DNA from: an uncultured Oscillospiraceae bacterium
Lineage (GTDB): Bacteria > Bacillota > Clostridia > Oscillospirales > Oscillospiraceae
Length of the DNA: 22,936 nucleotides
Reading direction: 5' to 3'
NCBI GenBank assembly: GCA_934590325.1
Contig: CAKTOW010000024.1
Location: 1-22,936 of the forward strand
Within the stretch, counting starts at the first letter, position 1, and each line of letters starts with the position of its first letter. Positions 14,412-21,466 of the stretch are shown here, piece after piece. The notes beneath the pieces are model-generated. The model had not been told where the DNA came from, made no database searches, and saw nothing but the letters and a program-made list of their open reading frames with translations. Both the position numbers and the translations under genes were made by a program.

Positions 14412-15620
14412 ATGCAGTATACAAAGGACGAGATCAGACAGTTCGTGGCCGAGGAGGACGTAAAGTTCCTGCGGCTGGCCTTCTGCGACATTTTCGGTGA
14501 TCAGAAGAACATCTCCATCCTGCCGGATGAGCTGGACCGGGCGTTTGCCTACGGCATCGCCTTTGACGCCTCGGCAGTGCCGGGCTTCGGCGACGAGGTA
14601 CACTCCGACCTGTTCCTGCACCCGGACGGCAGCACCCTGTGTATGCTGCCCTGGCGCCCCGACCACGGCCGGGTGGCCCGGATGTTCTGCCGCGTGCTGC
14701 GCCCGGACGGCGCGCCCTTCGACGCGGACTGCCGCACCCTGCTGTGCCATGCGGTAGCGGAGGCGGAAAAGCAGGGCATCTCCTTCTCCTTCGGCACGGA
14801 GATGGAGTTCTACCTGTTCCGCCGCGACGACCGGGGTGAACCCACCCGCATCCCCTACGACAACGCCGGGTACATGGACGTGGCCCCGGAGGACAAGGGC
14901 GAGAACGTCCGCCGTGAGATATGCCTGACCCTGGAGCAGATGGGCATCCGTCCGGAGTGCTCCCACCACGAGCAAGGCCCCGGCCAGAATGAGATAGACT
15001 TCCGCTACTCCGACCCCCTGACGGCGGCGGACAACGCCGTTACCTTCAAGTCGGTGGTCAGCTCCGTGGCCGTGCGCAACGGCCTGGCCTCGGACTTCTC
15101 CCCTAAGCCCCTGCCCGACCAGCCCGGCAACGGCATGCACATCAATATCTCCGCCCGCAGCCGCGACGGCCGGGACGTGATGCCCCAGATCATCGCCGGT
15201 ATCCTGGAGCACATCCGCGAGATGACCGTGTTCCTCAACACCCGCGAGGACTCCTACCACCGCTTCGGCAGCAGCAAGGCGCCCCGTTACATCTCCTGGT
15301 CCAGTGAGAACCGCAGCCAGCTCATCCGCATCCCCGCGGCGCAGGGCGAGTACCGCCGGGCGGAGCTGCGCTCTCCCGACCCGCTGTGCAACCCCTACCT
15401 GGCCTTCGCCCTGCTGATCTACGCAGGGCTGGACGGTCTGGCGCGCCAGCTGGCGCTGCCCCAAGCGGCGGACGTGAACTTCTACACCGCCCCGGCGGAG
15501 GTGAAGGCCCGGTTCCGCACGCTGCCCGAAACGCTTGAGGACGCCAAAGCGGCGGCCGCCGCCAGCCCGTTCATCGCCGCGCACCTGCCCGCCGGCATCA
15601 CCGAGCAGTACACCCGCTGA
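14412..15620 (+). CDS. Type I glutamine synthetase-like protein with altered flap residue
   Basis: 402 residues, shorter than typical GS I (about 440-470), with no adenylylation loop. Metal and substrate residues are kept: E130/E132 (GTEMEFYLF), E187 and E194 (HHEQGPGQNE), H243 (GNGMHINIS), and the Arg/Glu set in ENRSQLIRIP and RRAELRSPDPLCNPYLAFA. The flap segment, which in GS I carries the catalytic Glu (E327 in E. coli, normally followed by AP), reads RFGSSKAPRY, with Lys289 at that place. That Glu binds and deprotonates ammonium, so activity may be lost or altered. Ribosome site AAGGCGG; 15 bp after the previous gene. Next to an ANTAR gene, a glutamine-sensing role is attractive. It could also be an active GS or a gamma-glutamyl ligase. 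Confidence 0.88.
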   Translation: MQYTKDEIRQFVAEEDVKFLRLAFCDIFGDQKNISILPDELDRAFAYGIAFDASAVPGFGDEVHSDLFLHPDGSTLCMLPWRPDHGRVARMFCRVLRPDGAPFDADCRTLLCHAVAEAEKQGISFSFGTEMEFYLFRRDDRGEPTRIPYDNAGYMDVAPEDKGENVRREICLTLEQMGIRPECSHHEQGPGQNEIDFRYSDPLTAADNAVTFKSVVSSVAVRNGLASDFSPKPLPDQPGNGMHINISARSRDGRDVMPQIIAGILEHIREMTVFLNTREDSYHRFGSSKAPRYISWSSENRSQLIRIPAAQGEYRRAELRSPDPLCNPYLAFALLIYAGLDGLARQLALPQAADVNFYTAPAEVKARFRTLPETLEDAKAAAAASPFIAAHLPAGITEQYTR

Positions 15621-15652
15621 ATCATTCGCTTTTTCCGAAGGGAGGGACGTAT

Positions 15653-16231
15653 ATGGAGGTCAGCCGCAGCACGTACAGCGTGCTGGTAGTATCCGCCGCG
15701 GCAAAATTCCATACATCCCTCCGCACCATGCTCCCGGAGGACCGCTACGACCCGGTGTGTGCCGCCGCCAGCGTGGCAGAGGCCCGGCGCGCGCTGCTGG
15801 AGCGCCCCTTCGACCTGGTCGTTATCAGCACGCCCCTGCCCGACGAATTTGGTACGAAGCTGGCGCTGCACATCATAGACAAGTCCAGCGCCGGCGTGCT
15901 GCTGCTGGTAAAGGCGGAACACTACCCCGACCTGTCGGCCCGCCTGTCGCCCCAGGGCATCCTACTGCTGCAGAAGCCCACCACCCCCCAGCTGCTGCTG
16001 CAATCCCTGCAGCTGCTGTGCGGCACCCGCGAGCGCCTGCGCCGCATGGAGCAAAAGACCGCCACCATCGAGGAAAAGATGGCGGAGATACGCCTGGTGA
16101 ACCGCGCCAAATGGCAGCTGATAGACAAGCGCGGCATGACGGAGCAAGAGGCCCACCGCTACATCGAAAAGCAGGCCATGGATCTCTGCGTCACCCGCCG
16201 CGCCGTGGCCGAGGAGATACTGGCGGAGTGA
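15653..16231 (+). CDS. ANTAR-domain transcription antiterminator with degenerate receiver domain
   Basis: 192 residues. Residues 8-118 look like a CheY-type receiver, but the phospho-acceptor Asp is Ser59 (FDLVVISTPLPD) and the acidic pair is Ser14-Ala15 (VLVVSAAAK). Only the switch Lys108 (LLLQKP) remains. A coiled-coil linker (about 122-140, RERLRRMEQKTATIEEKMAE) leads to the three-helix ANTAR domain (about 142-192): VNRAKWQLIDKRGMTEQEAH, then RYIEKQAMDLCVTRRAVAEE. ANTAR proteins (AmiR, NasR, EutV) bind nascent leader RNA hairpins with A1/G4 hexaloops and prevent terminator folding. Such hairpins occur in both leaders of this cluster, so it probably controls glnN and its own operon. Ribosome site AGGGAGGG. 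Loss of phosphorylation implies control by ligand or a partner protein. Confidence 0.92.
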   Translation: MEVSRSTYSVLVVSAAAKFHTSLRTMLPEDRYDPVCAAASVAEARRALLERPFDLVVISTPLPDEFGTKLALHIIDKSSAGVLLLVKAEHYPDLSARLSPQGILLLQKPTTPQLLLQSLQLLCGTRERLRRMEQKTATIEEKMAEIRLVNRAKWQLIDKRGMTEQEAHRYIEKQAMDLCVTRRAVAEEILAE

Positions 16232-16247
16232 ACGCCCGCCGTGCCCT

Positions 16248-16276
16248 TTGACAAACGGGAGCATTTCTGCTATCAT
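16248..16276 (+). promoter_or_regulatory. Promoter of the small basic protein
   Basis: TTGACA (16248-16253), a 17-bp spacer, TATCAT (16271-16276). It begins 17 bp after the ANTAR stop, with no terminator between, so the small gene has both its own start and possible read-through. Confidence 0.75.
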
Positions 16277-16305
16277 GGCGGAAACCACCTGAAAGGAGCA
16301 CGAAA

Positions 16306-16497
16306 ATGGAAAAGTTCATTCCCTACGACAAGCTCTCCAAAAAGGAGAAGCGCCGGCGGGATGCCATGCGCCGCGGCACCTGGGGCCCGCTGAGCCCCGT
16401 CACCCGCAAAGGTCCGAACCCCAAGGCATACAACAGGAAAAAGACACGGAAATGGATGGAAGATCCATACTCCGTGTCTTTTTGTTTTACCCCCTGA
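16306..16497 (+). CDS. Small basic conserved-looking protein (63 aa), function unknown
   Basis: Starts MEKFIPYDKLSKKEKRRRDA with AAAGGAG 8 nt upstream and a consensus promoter, so expression is credible. The body is strongly basic (RRGTWGPLSPVTRKGPNPKA, then YNRKKTRKW). I have the impression that short proteins with this 'W-G-x-x-x-P-V-T-R ... Y-N-R-K-K' pattern are widespread in Clostridia and could bind nucleic acid or the ribosome, but I know no function. The last about 18 codons are encoded by the gene's own terminator hairpin (16438-16483), an unusual overlap. Transcripts released at the T-run may still contain the UGA at 16495 only on read-through, so some messages may be non-stop. Confidence 0.7.
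   Translation: MEKFIPYDKLSKKEKRRRDAMRRGTWGPLSPVTRKGPNPKAYNRKKTRKWMEDPYSVSFCFTP
16438..16483 (+). terminator. Intrinsic terminator inside the end of the small gene
   Basis: AAAAAGACACGGA (16438-16450) pairs with TCCGTGTCTTTTT (16471-16483), with an inner TGGAT/ATCCA stem (16453-16457, 16463-16467). The T-tract continues as TTTTTGTTTT, ending before the stop codon at 16495. Confidence 0.85.
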
Positions 16498-16544
16498 CCG
16501 GCAGGCGGTACAGGCCGCCCCGCACAACCAACGCTGGGTAGAGC

Positions 16545-16592
16545 AAAAAGATCCCCCGGCTTAGGCCGCCTGGCCTTACCCGGGGGATTTTT
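16545..16592. terminator. Terminator of the nucleoside transporter operon (bidirectional form)
   Basis: ATCCCCCGG (16551-16559) pairs with CCGGGGGAT (16580-16588), with an inner AGGCC/GGCCT stem (16563-16567, 16572-16576). A-run 16545-16549 and T-run 16588-16592 let it work in both directions. It lies about 25 bp after the stop of the minus-strand lipoprotein gene. Confidence 0.85.
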
Positions 16593-16613
16593 ATATGCAG
16601 TCAGGTCTGCGCC

Positions 16614-17651
16614 TTACTTCATGAAGGTGCCGTCCATCATCTGCTGCAGATACGCATTGTACTTGTCAGCGATCTCAGCGGGGACCAGCTCGCTGATCTT
16701 ACCGGCGGACAGGGTGTTGTTCTGCAGGGTACCATAGATGGTCTCGCCGCCGAAGTTACCGTCCTGAACAGCCTGCATGGAGGCCACGATCATGGCGGAG
16801 TTATCGGTGACCTGGGAGCAGATGATGCAGGGGTTCTGGCCCAGGATGTCGGCGGGCTGGCCGATGTCGTAGATCTTGATCTCGCCGGCCTTCTCGTTGG
16901 CGGCGTCGATGGCCTCGCGGGCACCGGAGTCAACGGCGGAAGCATCGCCGAAGAACACGTCCGCACCCTGGGAGATCAGCTCAGTGGCGAACTCCTTGCC
17001 CTTGGGGGCATCGCTGAAGGAGTTGGCATAGGGCACGGGCAGCAGCTCGATGGTCTTGCCTTCCTGCTCGCCAACATACTTGGCAGCTTCCTCAAAACCA
17101 GCGATCTTGCCCTTGGTGGTATCCAGCTCCATACCGCCGATGAAGCCCAGCTTGCCGCTCTCGGTCATCAGACCGGCCAGAGCACCGGCGATCCAGCCGA
17201 TCTGCTGTGCGTTGGGCAGCAGAGAGGACACGTTGCCGTTGACAGCCTTGGCGGGGGTGGTGTCCGCACCGTTCAGCAGAGCGAACGCCACGGAGGGATA
17301 CTCCTCGGCAGCCTGCAGGACGGCATCGGTGTACTGGTTGCCGGGGGCGTAGATCATGTCATAGCCCAGGGAGCAGAACGCAACGATGGAGTCATAGTAC
17401 TGATCCTGAGAGATGGAATCGGTGACATCATAGGTCCAGTTCATCTTCTCGGCAGCGGCGACCATGGCGTTGTAGCAGGCAGCGCCCCAACCACCGTCGT
17501 TGATGCTGGAGTCGCAGATCATGGCGACCTTATAGACCTTATCACCGTCGTTGGCACCGTCATTGGTATTGGTGTCGTCCTTCTTCTCGCCGCAGGCGAC
17601 GAGGGCCAGCGTCATAGCGAGCGCCAGCAGCAGTGCAAGAAACTTCTTCAT
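16614..17651 (-). CDS. BMP/PnrA-family nucleoside-binding lipoprotein
   Basis: 345 residues. Lipoprotein signal MKKFLALLLALAMTLALVAC, with Cys20 the lipidation site, then a Thr/Asn/Asp-rich linker and the BMP fold: YKVAMICDSSINDGGWGAAC, YDMIYAPGNQYTDAVLQAAE, NAQQIGWIAGALAGLM, KLGFIGGMELDTTKGKIAGF and ADVFFGDASAVDSGA. BMP proteins of this class bind purine or other nucleosides outside the membrane for a Bmp/Nup-type ABC importer. ATG at 17651 with AAGGAGG upstream. It is the last gene of its operon, after both permeases, and is preceded by an intercistronic hairpin. The N-terminal DSSINDGGWG replaces the commoner 'G-x-x-x-D-x-x-F-N' pattern. Confidence 0.92.
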   Translation of the reverse strand: MKKFLALLLALAMTLALVACGEKKDDTNTNDGANDGDKVYKVAMICDSSINDGGWGAACYNAMVAAAEKMNWTYDVTDSISQDQYYDSIVAFCSLGYDMIYAPGNQYTDAVLQAAEEYPSVAFALLNGADTTPAKAVNGNVSSLLPNAQQIGWIAGALAGLMTESGKLGFIGGMELDTTKGKIAGFEEAAKYVGEQEGKTIELLPVPYANSFSDAPKGKEFATELISQGADVFFGDASAVDSGAREAIDAANEKAGEIKIYDIGQPADILGQNPCIICSQVTDNSAMIVASMQAVQDGNFGGETIYGTLQNNTLSAGKISELVPAEIADKYNAYLQQMMDGTFMK

Positions 17652-17687
17652 AATTTTCCTCCTTATGTGTATCTTGCTTTTGTTCTA

Positions 17688-17713
17688 TAACAACGCCCCG
17701 CGGGGCATTATTA
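17688..17713. repeat. Intercistronic perfect-centre hairpin before the lipoprotein gene
   Basis: TAACAACGCCCCG/CGGGGCATTATTA (17688-17713) is a near-perfect 13-bp palindrome with two wobble positions. There is no T-run downstream on the minus strand, so it is more likely an mRNA-stabilising or processing element that would raise lipoprotein message over permease message. Confidence 0.6.
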
Positions 17714-17721
17714 CCGTCATG

Positions 17722-18645
17722 TCACCGCTGTTCGCGGCGATAGGGCTGACCGTTGGCCTTGGGCCCTGCCTGCTTCGTACCGATGGCGGAGAGCACGATG
17801 ACCGTGGCCACGTAGGGTATCATCTGGAAGAACTGGTACGGGATGGCGATGCCGGACACCTGCAGGCGGATCTGCAGCGCGTCGCACAGTCCGAAGAACA
17901 GGCAGGCCAGCAGGATACCCCCGGCGCTCCAGCGTCCGAAGATAACGGCCGCCAGCGCGATGAAGCCGCGTCCGGCCACGATGCCGTCGGTGTAGGTGCT
18001 GGAATAGCAGGTGGTCAGATATGCGCCGCCCATACCGGCCAGCGCACCGCAGATCATGCAGGCCAGGTACTTCACGCCGATGACGTTGATGCCCAGCGTG
18101 GCCGCCGCCTGGGGATGCTCACCCACGGACTTGTAGCTCAATCCCGCGCGCGTGCGGTTGAAGAAGATGGCCGTGAACACCACCAGCAGCATGGTCAGAT
18201 ACACCATGGGGCTTTGGTCGAACAGCAGCGGGCCGATGACCGGGATGTCCTTCAGTCCGGGGATGGCGATGCTGGACATGGTGGTGATCTGCTTCAGGTC
18301 GGAGCCGGTGCCGAAGTAAATGCGGTAGATGAACGACGCCAGCGCCGGCGCGAATATGTTGATGGCCATGCCGTACACCGTATGGTCGGCACACAGCGTC
18401 ACCGTGGAAAATGCGTAGATCATGTTCACCGCCAGGCCCGCCAGCGCGCCGCACAGCAGACCGATCCAGTTGGACCCGGTGATGTAGCAGGTCAGGAAGC
18501 CCACAAGAGCGCCGATGGAGGCAAGGCCCTCCAGGCCGATGTTCACCATGCCCGCCCGCTGGCCGTACAGCTCCGCCAGGGAGATGAGCAGCAGCGGAAT
18601 GGCCAGGCGCACCGTCGCCAACAGCAAGCTGGAGATCCAATCCAT
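17722..18645 (-). CDS. Nucleoside-type ABC transporter permease 2
   Basis: 307 residues, about 8-9 membrane helices. BPD-type branched-chain/ribose permease family, NupQ/YufQ-like: LAELYGQRAGMVNIGLEGLA, then AAATLGINVIGVKYLACMIC (helix-loop-helix contacting the ATPase), GMGGAYLTTCYSSTYTDGI and GRGFIALAAVIFGRWSAGG. The start ATG overlaps the stop of the preceding permease by one base (TAATG). The C-terminal tail is hydrophilic and basic. It forms the membrane channel with the neighbouring permease. Confidence 0.92.
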   Translation of the reverse strand: MDWISSLLLATVRLAIPLLLISLAELYGQRAGMVNIGLEGLASIGALVGFLTCYITGSNWIGLLCGALAGLAVNMIYAFSTVTLCADHTVYGMAINIFAPALASFIYRIYFGTGSDLKQITTMSSIAIPGLKDIPVIGPLLFDQSPMVYLTMLLVVFTAIFFNRTRAGLSYKSVGEHPQAAATLGINVIGVKYLACMICGALAGMGGAYLTTCYSSTYTDGIVAGRGFIALAAVIFGRWSAGGILLACLFFGLCDALQIRLQVSGIAIPYQFFQMIPYVATVIVLSAIGTKQAGPKANGQPYRREQR

Positions 18646-19712
18646 TACTTGTCACCCGCCTTTCTCTTAGCAAACACGCGGTTCTTCCATGCCTCGAACT
18701 CCGGCAGCTTCGTCAGCGCCATACCCGCCACCGAGAACACGATGACCAGCGCCTGGATGATGTCGGATACACTGGTGGGCACGCCGGTGGCCGCCTGCAT
18801 GGTGGTGGAGCCCACACGCAGTACGGCGAAGAACAGCGCCACCACCATGGTAGCGATGGGATGCAGCTGACCGATCAGCGCCATAGCCACGCCGTCGAAG
18901 CCGTAGCCCGCGCCGAAGCCGTTGATCAGCCGGAACTGGGTACCCAGCAGCTCCGCGCCGCCGCCCAGACCGGCGATGGCGCCGGAGACAATGAAGCTGG
19001 CCAGCATGCAGCGCTTGACATGGATGCCGTTAAAGCGGCTGGCGGTCATGTTGTAGCCCACCGCCCGCAGCTTGAAGCCGCTGCTGGTCCAGAACAGCAC
19101 GTAGTACAGCACCACGCCCACCACCAGGGCGATGACGAAACCCCAGGTGAAGCGCATGCCCGTGATAACGCGGGGCAGCCGCACCAACTCGTCCACCGCG
19201 GGCGTCTGGGGCACGCTGGCGTCACGTATCCAGCTGGTGTACAGCACACCCATGAACAGGGTGGCCACATAGTTCAGCATGATGGAGATGATCATCTCGT
19301 TCTGTCCGCGGGTGATCTTCAGCACACCGGGGATCATGCCCCAGATGCCGCCGGCCAAAGTACCGGCCAGCAGTGCCAGCACCACACCGAAGAATCCAGT
19401 CACACCGGAGAAATACGCCGTCAGGAACGCGGCGATGGAGCCCATCAGGAACTGGCCCTCGCCGCCCAGGTTGAACACGCCGCACTTATAGGCAAAACAG
19501 GCGCACAGGGATGTGAACATCAGGGGCGTGGCCTTGGTCAGCGTGGTGCCGATGTTAGCCTTGGAGCCGAAGGCACCCTGGAACAGGTACTTCACCGCGG
19601 CAAAGGGGTCGGCGCCCAGCGCCGCCATGATGATGCCGCCGATGATGAAGGCCAGCAGGATGGACAGCAGCGGGACCACAAAGCTGCCCAGAGAACGTCT
19701 TAACTTTTCCAT
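18645..19712 (-). CDS. Nucleoside-type ABC transporter permease 1
   Basis: 355 residues, NupP/YufP-like. First helix at about 10-32, then about nine more. Motifs: KATPLMFTSLCACFAYKCGV, FNLGGEGQFLMG, WGMIPGVLKITRGQNEMIIS, IMLNYVATLFMGVL and the ATPase-contact region AVGYNMTASRFNGIHVKRCM, then GAIAGLGGGAELLGTQFRL and YGFDGVAMALIGQLHPI. Ribosome site GGAGGAG before ATG 19712, 16 bp after the ATPase gene. It partners the next permease. Confidence 0.92.
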   Translation of the reverse strand: MEKLRRSLGSFVVPLLSILLAFIIGGIIMAALGADPFAAVKYLFQGAFGSKANIGTTLTKATPLMFTSLCACFAYKCGVFNLGGEGQFLMGSIAAFLTAYFSGVTGFFGVVLALLAGTLAGGIWGMIPGVLKITRGQNEMIISIMLNYVATLFMGVLYTSWIRDASVPQTPAVDELVRLPRVITGMRFTWGFVIALVVGVVLYYVLFWTSSGFKLRAVGYNMTASRFNGIHVKRCMLASFIVSGAIAGLGGGAELLGTQFRLINGFGAGYGFDGVAMALIGQLHPIATMVVALFFAVLRVGSTTMQAATGVPTSVSDIIQALVIVFSVAGMALTKLPEFEAWKNRVFAKRKAGDK

Positions 19713-19728
19713 ATCGCAGCTCCTCCCC

Positions 19729-21246
19729 TCACTTGCCCGTCATGGCCAGGCTGATCTCCTCGATGGGCGGATTCTTCCCGGAGAACTCGCCCATGATCTG
19801 CCCCTCGAAGCAGACCAGGATACGGTCGGACATCTCCAGTATCTCGTCGAAGTCCGCGCTGATGAGCAGGATGCCCACGCCCCGCTCACGGGCGGCGATC
19901 ATTTGCTCGTGCACGAAGCTGGCCGCGCCGATGTCCAGTCCGCGGGTAGGATGCGCCGCCACCAGCAGCGCCGGAGAGGACTCCAGCTCGCGGGCCAGAA
20001 TGACCTTCTGCTGGTTGCCGCCGGACAGGCTGCGGACGGTCTGCCCCACGGAGGTACAGCGCACGTCGTACTTGCCCACCATCTCCTCGGCATACTCGTG
20101 GATGGCGCGCTTGTTCAGCAGCAGGCCCTTGCCCTGGCTGAACCTGGGAGAATCGGTCTCCTTCAGCACCAGGTTCTCCGCGATGGACATATCGCCCACC
20201 AGGCCCTGGGCATTGCGGTCCTCCGGCACATGGGACACACCGTCGGTGATAAACGAATGGGGGTCGAAAATAGCGACACCCTTGTCCTTCAGATAGATCT
20301 TGCCGCTCTGGGGCACGATAACGCCGGTGATAAGCTGCGCCAGCTGCGTCTGACCGTTGCCGTCCACGCCGGCGATGCCCACGATCTCCCCGCTGTGTAT
20401 CTGCAGGGTCATGTCGTTGACGCCGCTGTGCTTGTGCTCCTTGTTATAGTCCACATGCTCCAGCGAGGCCACTACCTCCGCGCCGGAGGCGTCCACCTTC
20501 TCGTACCGGGACTCAATCAGTTCCTTGCCGATCATCATGTTGGCCAGCTTTTGCCCGTCGGTGTCGGCACGGTTCACGGTGCCCACCACCTCGCCCAGCC
20601 GCAGCACGGTGATGCGGTCGGAGATATGCAGCACCTCGCGCATCTTGTGGCTGATGAATATGATGCTCTTGCCCTCGCTGATAAGCTTACGCATAATGGC
20701 GAACAGGCCCTCCACCTCGATGTCGGTCAGGGCCGCGGAGGGCTCGTCCAGTATCAGCAGCTCCGCGCCGTGGTACAGCGCCTTCAGTATCTCGGTACGC
20801 TGCTGCTCGCCCACGGAGATCTCCGTAATGAGCTTGTCCAGCTGCACATCCAGGCCGTAGCGCTCGGACAGTTCTTCGATCTCCTTGCGGCGCGCCGCGC
20901 GGTCGATGAACAGCCCCTTGGCGTGCTTGTCGCCCAGGATGATGTTGTCGAAAACGGTCATGGCCTCCACCAGCATGAAGTGCTGGTGCACCATGCCGAT
21001 GCCCAGCTTCACCGCCTGGCTGGGGGACTCGATGCGTACCTCTTTGCCCTCCAGGAAAATCTTTCCCTCCGTGGGCTGGTACAGGCCGATGAGAATGTTC
21101 ATCAGCGTGGACTTACCGGCGCCGTTCTCACCCAGCAGCGTCAGCACCTCGCCGCGGTTGACGGTCAGGCTGATGTCCTTGTTGGCGTAAAAATCGCCGA
21201 ACCGCTTGCTGATATGCTCCATACGCAGCAACTCGCCCAAGCTCAC
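19729..21246 (-). CDS. Nucleoside-type ABC transporter ATPase (two nucleotide-binding domains)
   Basis: 505 residues with tandem ATPase domains. Domain 1 is complete: GENGAGKST (about 38-46), ISVGEQQRTEILKAL signature, LLILDEPSAALT Walker B. Domain 2 has a degenerate Walker A (GVDGNGQTQL) but an intact LSGGNQQKVILAREL signature, as is normal for ribose/nucleoside-type ATPases. I use GTG at 21246, with GGAAGG 6 nt upstream; ATG at 21222 (MEHISKRFG) is an alternative with no clear ribosome site. It is the first gene of the operon ATPase-permease-permease-lipoprotein and energises nucleoside uptake from the cytoplasm. Confidence 0.93.
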   Translation of the reverse strand: MSLGELLRMEHISKRFGDFYANKDISLTVNRGEVLTLLGENGAGKSTLMNILIGLYQPTEGKIFLEGKEVRIESPSQAVKLGIGMVHQHFMLVEAMTVFDNIILGDKHAKGLFIDRAARRKEIEELSERYGLDVQLDKLITEISVGEQQRTEILKALYHGAELLILDEPSAALTDIEVEGLFAIMRKLISEGKSIIFISHKMREVLHISDRITVLRLGEVVGTVNRADTDGQKLANMMIGKELIESRYEKVDASGAEVVASLEHVDYNKEHKHSGVNDMTLQIHSGEIVGIAGVDGNGQTQLAQLITGVIVPQSGKIYLKDKGVAIFDPHSFITDGVSHVPEDRNAQGLVGDMSIAENLVLKETDSPRFSQGKGLLLNKRAIHEYAEEMVGKYDVRCTSVGQTVRSLSGGNQQKVILARELESSPALLVAAHPTRGLDIGAASFVHEQMIAARERGVGILLISADFDEILEMSDRILVCFEGQIMGEFSGKNPPIEEISLAMTGK

Positions 21247-21277
21247 TCACTTCCTTCCATAATCTTACTGCTGCGGA

Positions 21278-21312
21278 GGTGCTCCCGCCCTGCAAATACA
21301 GGGAAACGCACC
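21278..21312 (-). promoter_or_regulatory. Two-part stem-loop in the nucleoside operon leader
   Basis: Outer stem GGTGC/GCACC (21278-21282, 21308-21312) and inner stem CCCTG/CAGGG (21288-21292, 21299-21303) enclose a 6-nt loop. It lies about 30 nt before the GTG. It does not match the purine riboswitch core. Possible RNA control element or simple stabiliser. Confidence 0.4.
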
Positions 21313-21341
21313 CTCATGCCGCGAATTCCAAAATCGAATCA

Positions 21342-21350
21342 AGTATATCA
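21342..21350 (-). promoter_or_regulatory. Extended -10 promoter of the nucleoside operon
   Basis: Minus strand TGA-TATACT (21350-21342); the -35 region at 17 bp (TTTTCA) is weak. Start near 21335, about 90-nt leader. Confidence 0.5.
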
Positions 21351-21386
21351 TATCCGTTGTGGTTTGAAAAGAATTTTTTACGGAAA

Positions 21387-21412
21387 TTGATAAAATTTTC
21401 TCTAATTATCAA
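21387..21412. promoter_or_regulatory. TTGATAA-N12-TTATCAA dyad in the divergent region
   Basis: Perfect 7-bp arms at 21387-21393 and 21406-21412, between the nucleoside operon promoter and the GNAT promoter (its right arm ends 3 bp before the GNAT -35). The arms are two helical turns apart centre to centre (19 bp), as for a dimeric regulator touching adjacent major grooves. Confidence 0.45.
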
Positions 21413-21415
21413 CTA

Positions 21416-21444
21416 TTGCGTCGGTATCGTTTCCGGAGTATAAT
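21416..21444 (+). promoter_or_regulatory. Promoter of the GNAT gene
   Basis: TTGCGT (21416-21421), a 17-bp spacer, TATAAT (21439-21444). The start is near 21451, so the message begins almost at the ribosome site AAAGGAG (21451-21457). Confidence 0.7.
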
Positions 21445-21466
21445 CGCTTTAAAGGAGTTGAGAACC

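Noticed and set aside
13653..15584. Long minus-strand open frame opposite the GXGXG and GS-like genes
   Set aside because: Antisense shadow; Ala/Val/Gly-rich with no recognisable domain.
21278..21335. Purine riboswitch upstream of the nucleoside transporter
   Set aside because: The conserved three-way junction and loop sequences are not present; only a simple two-part stem-loop is visible.
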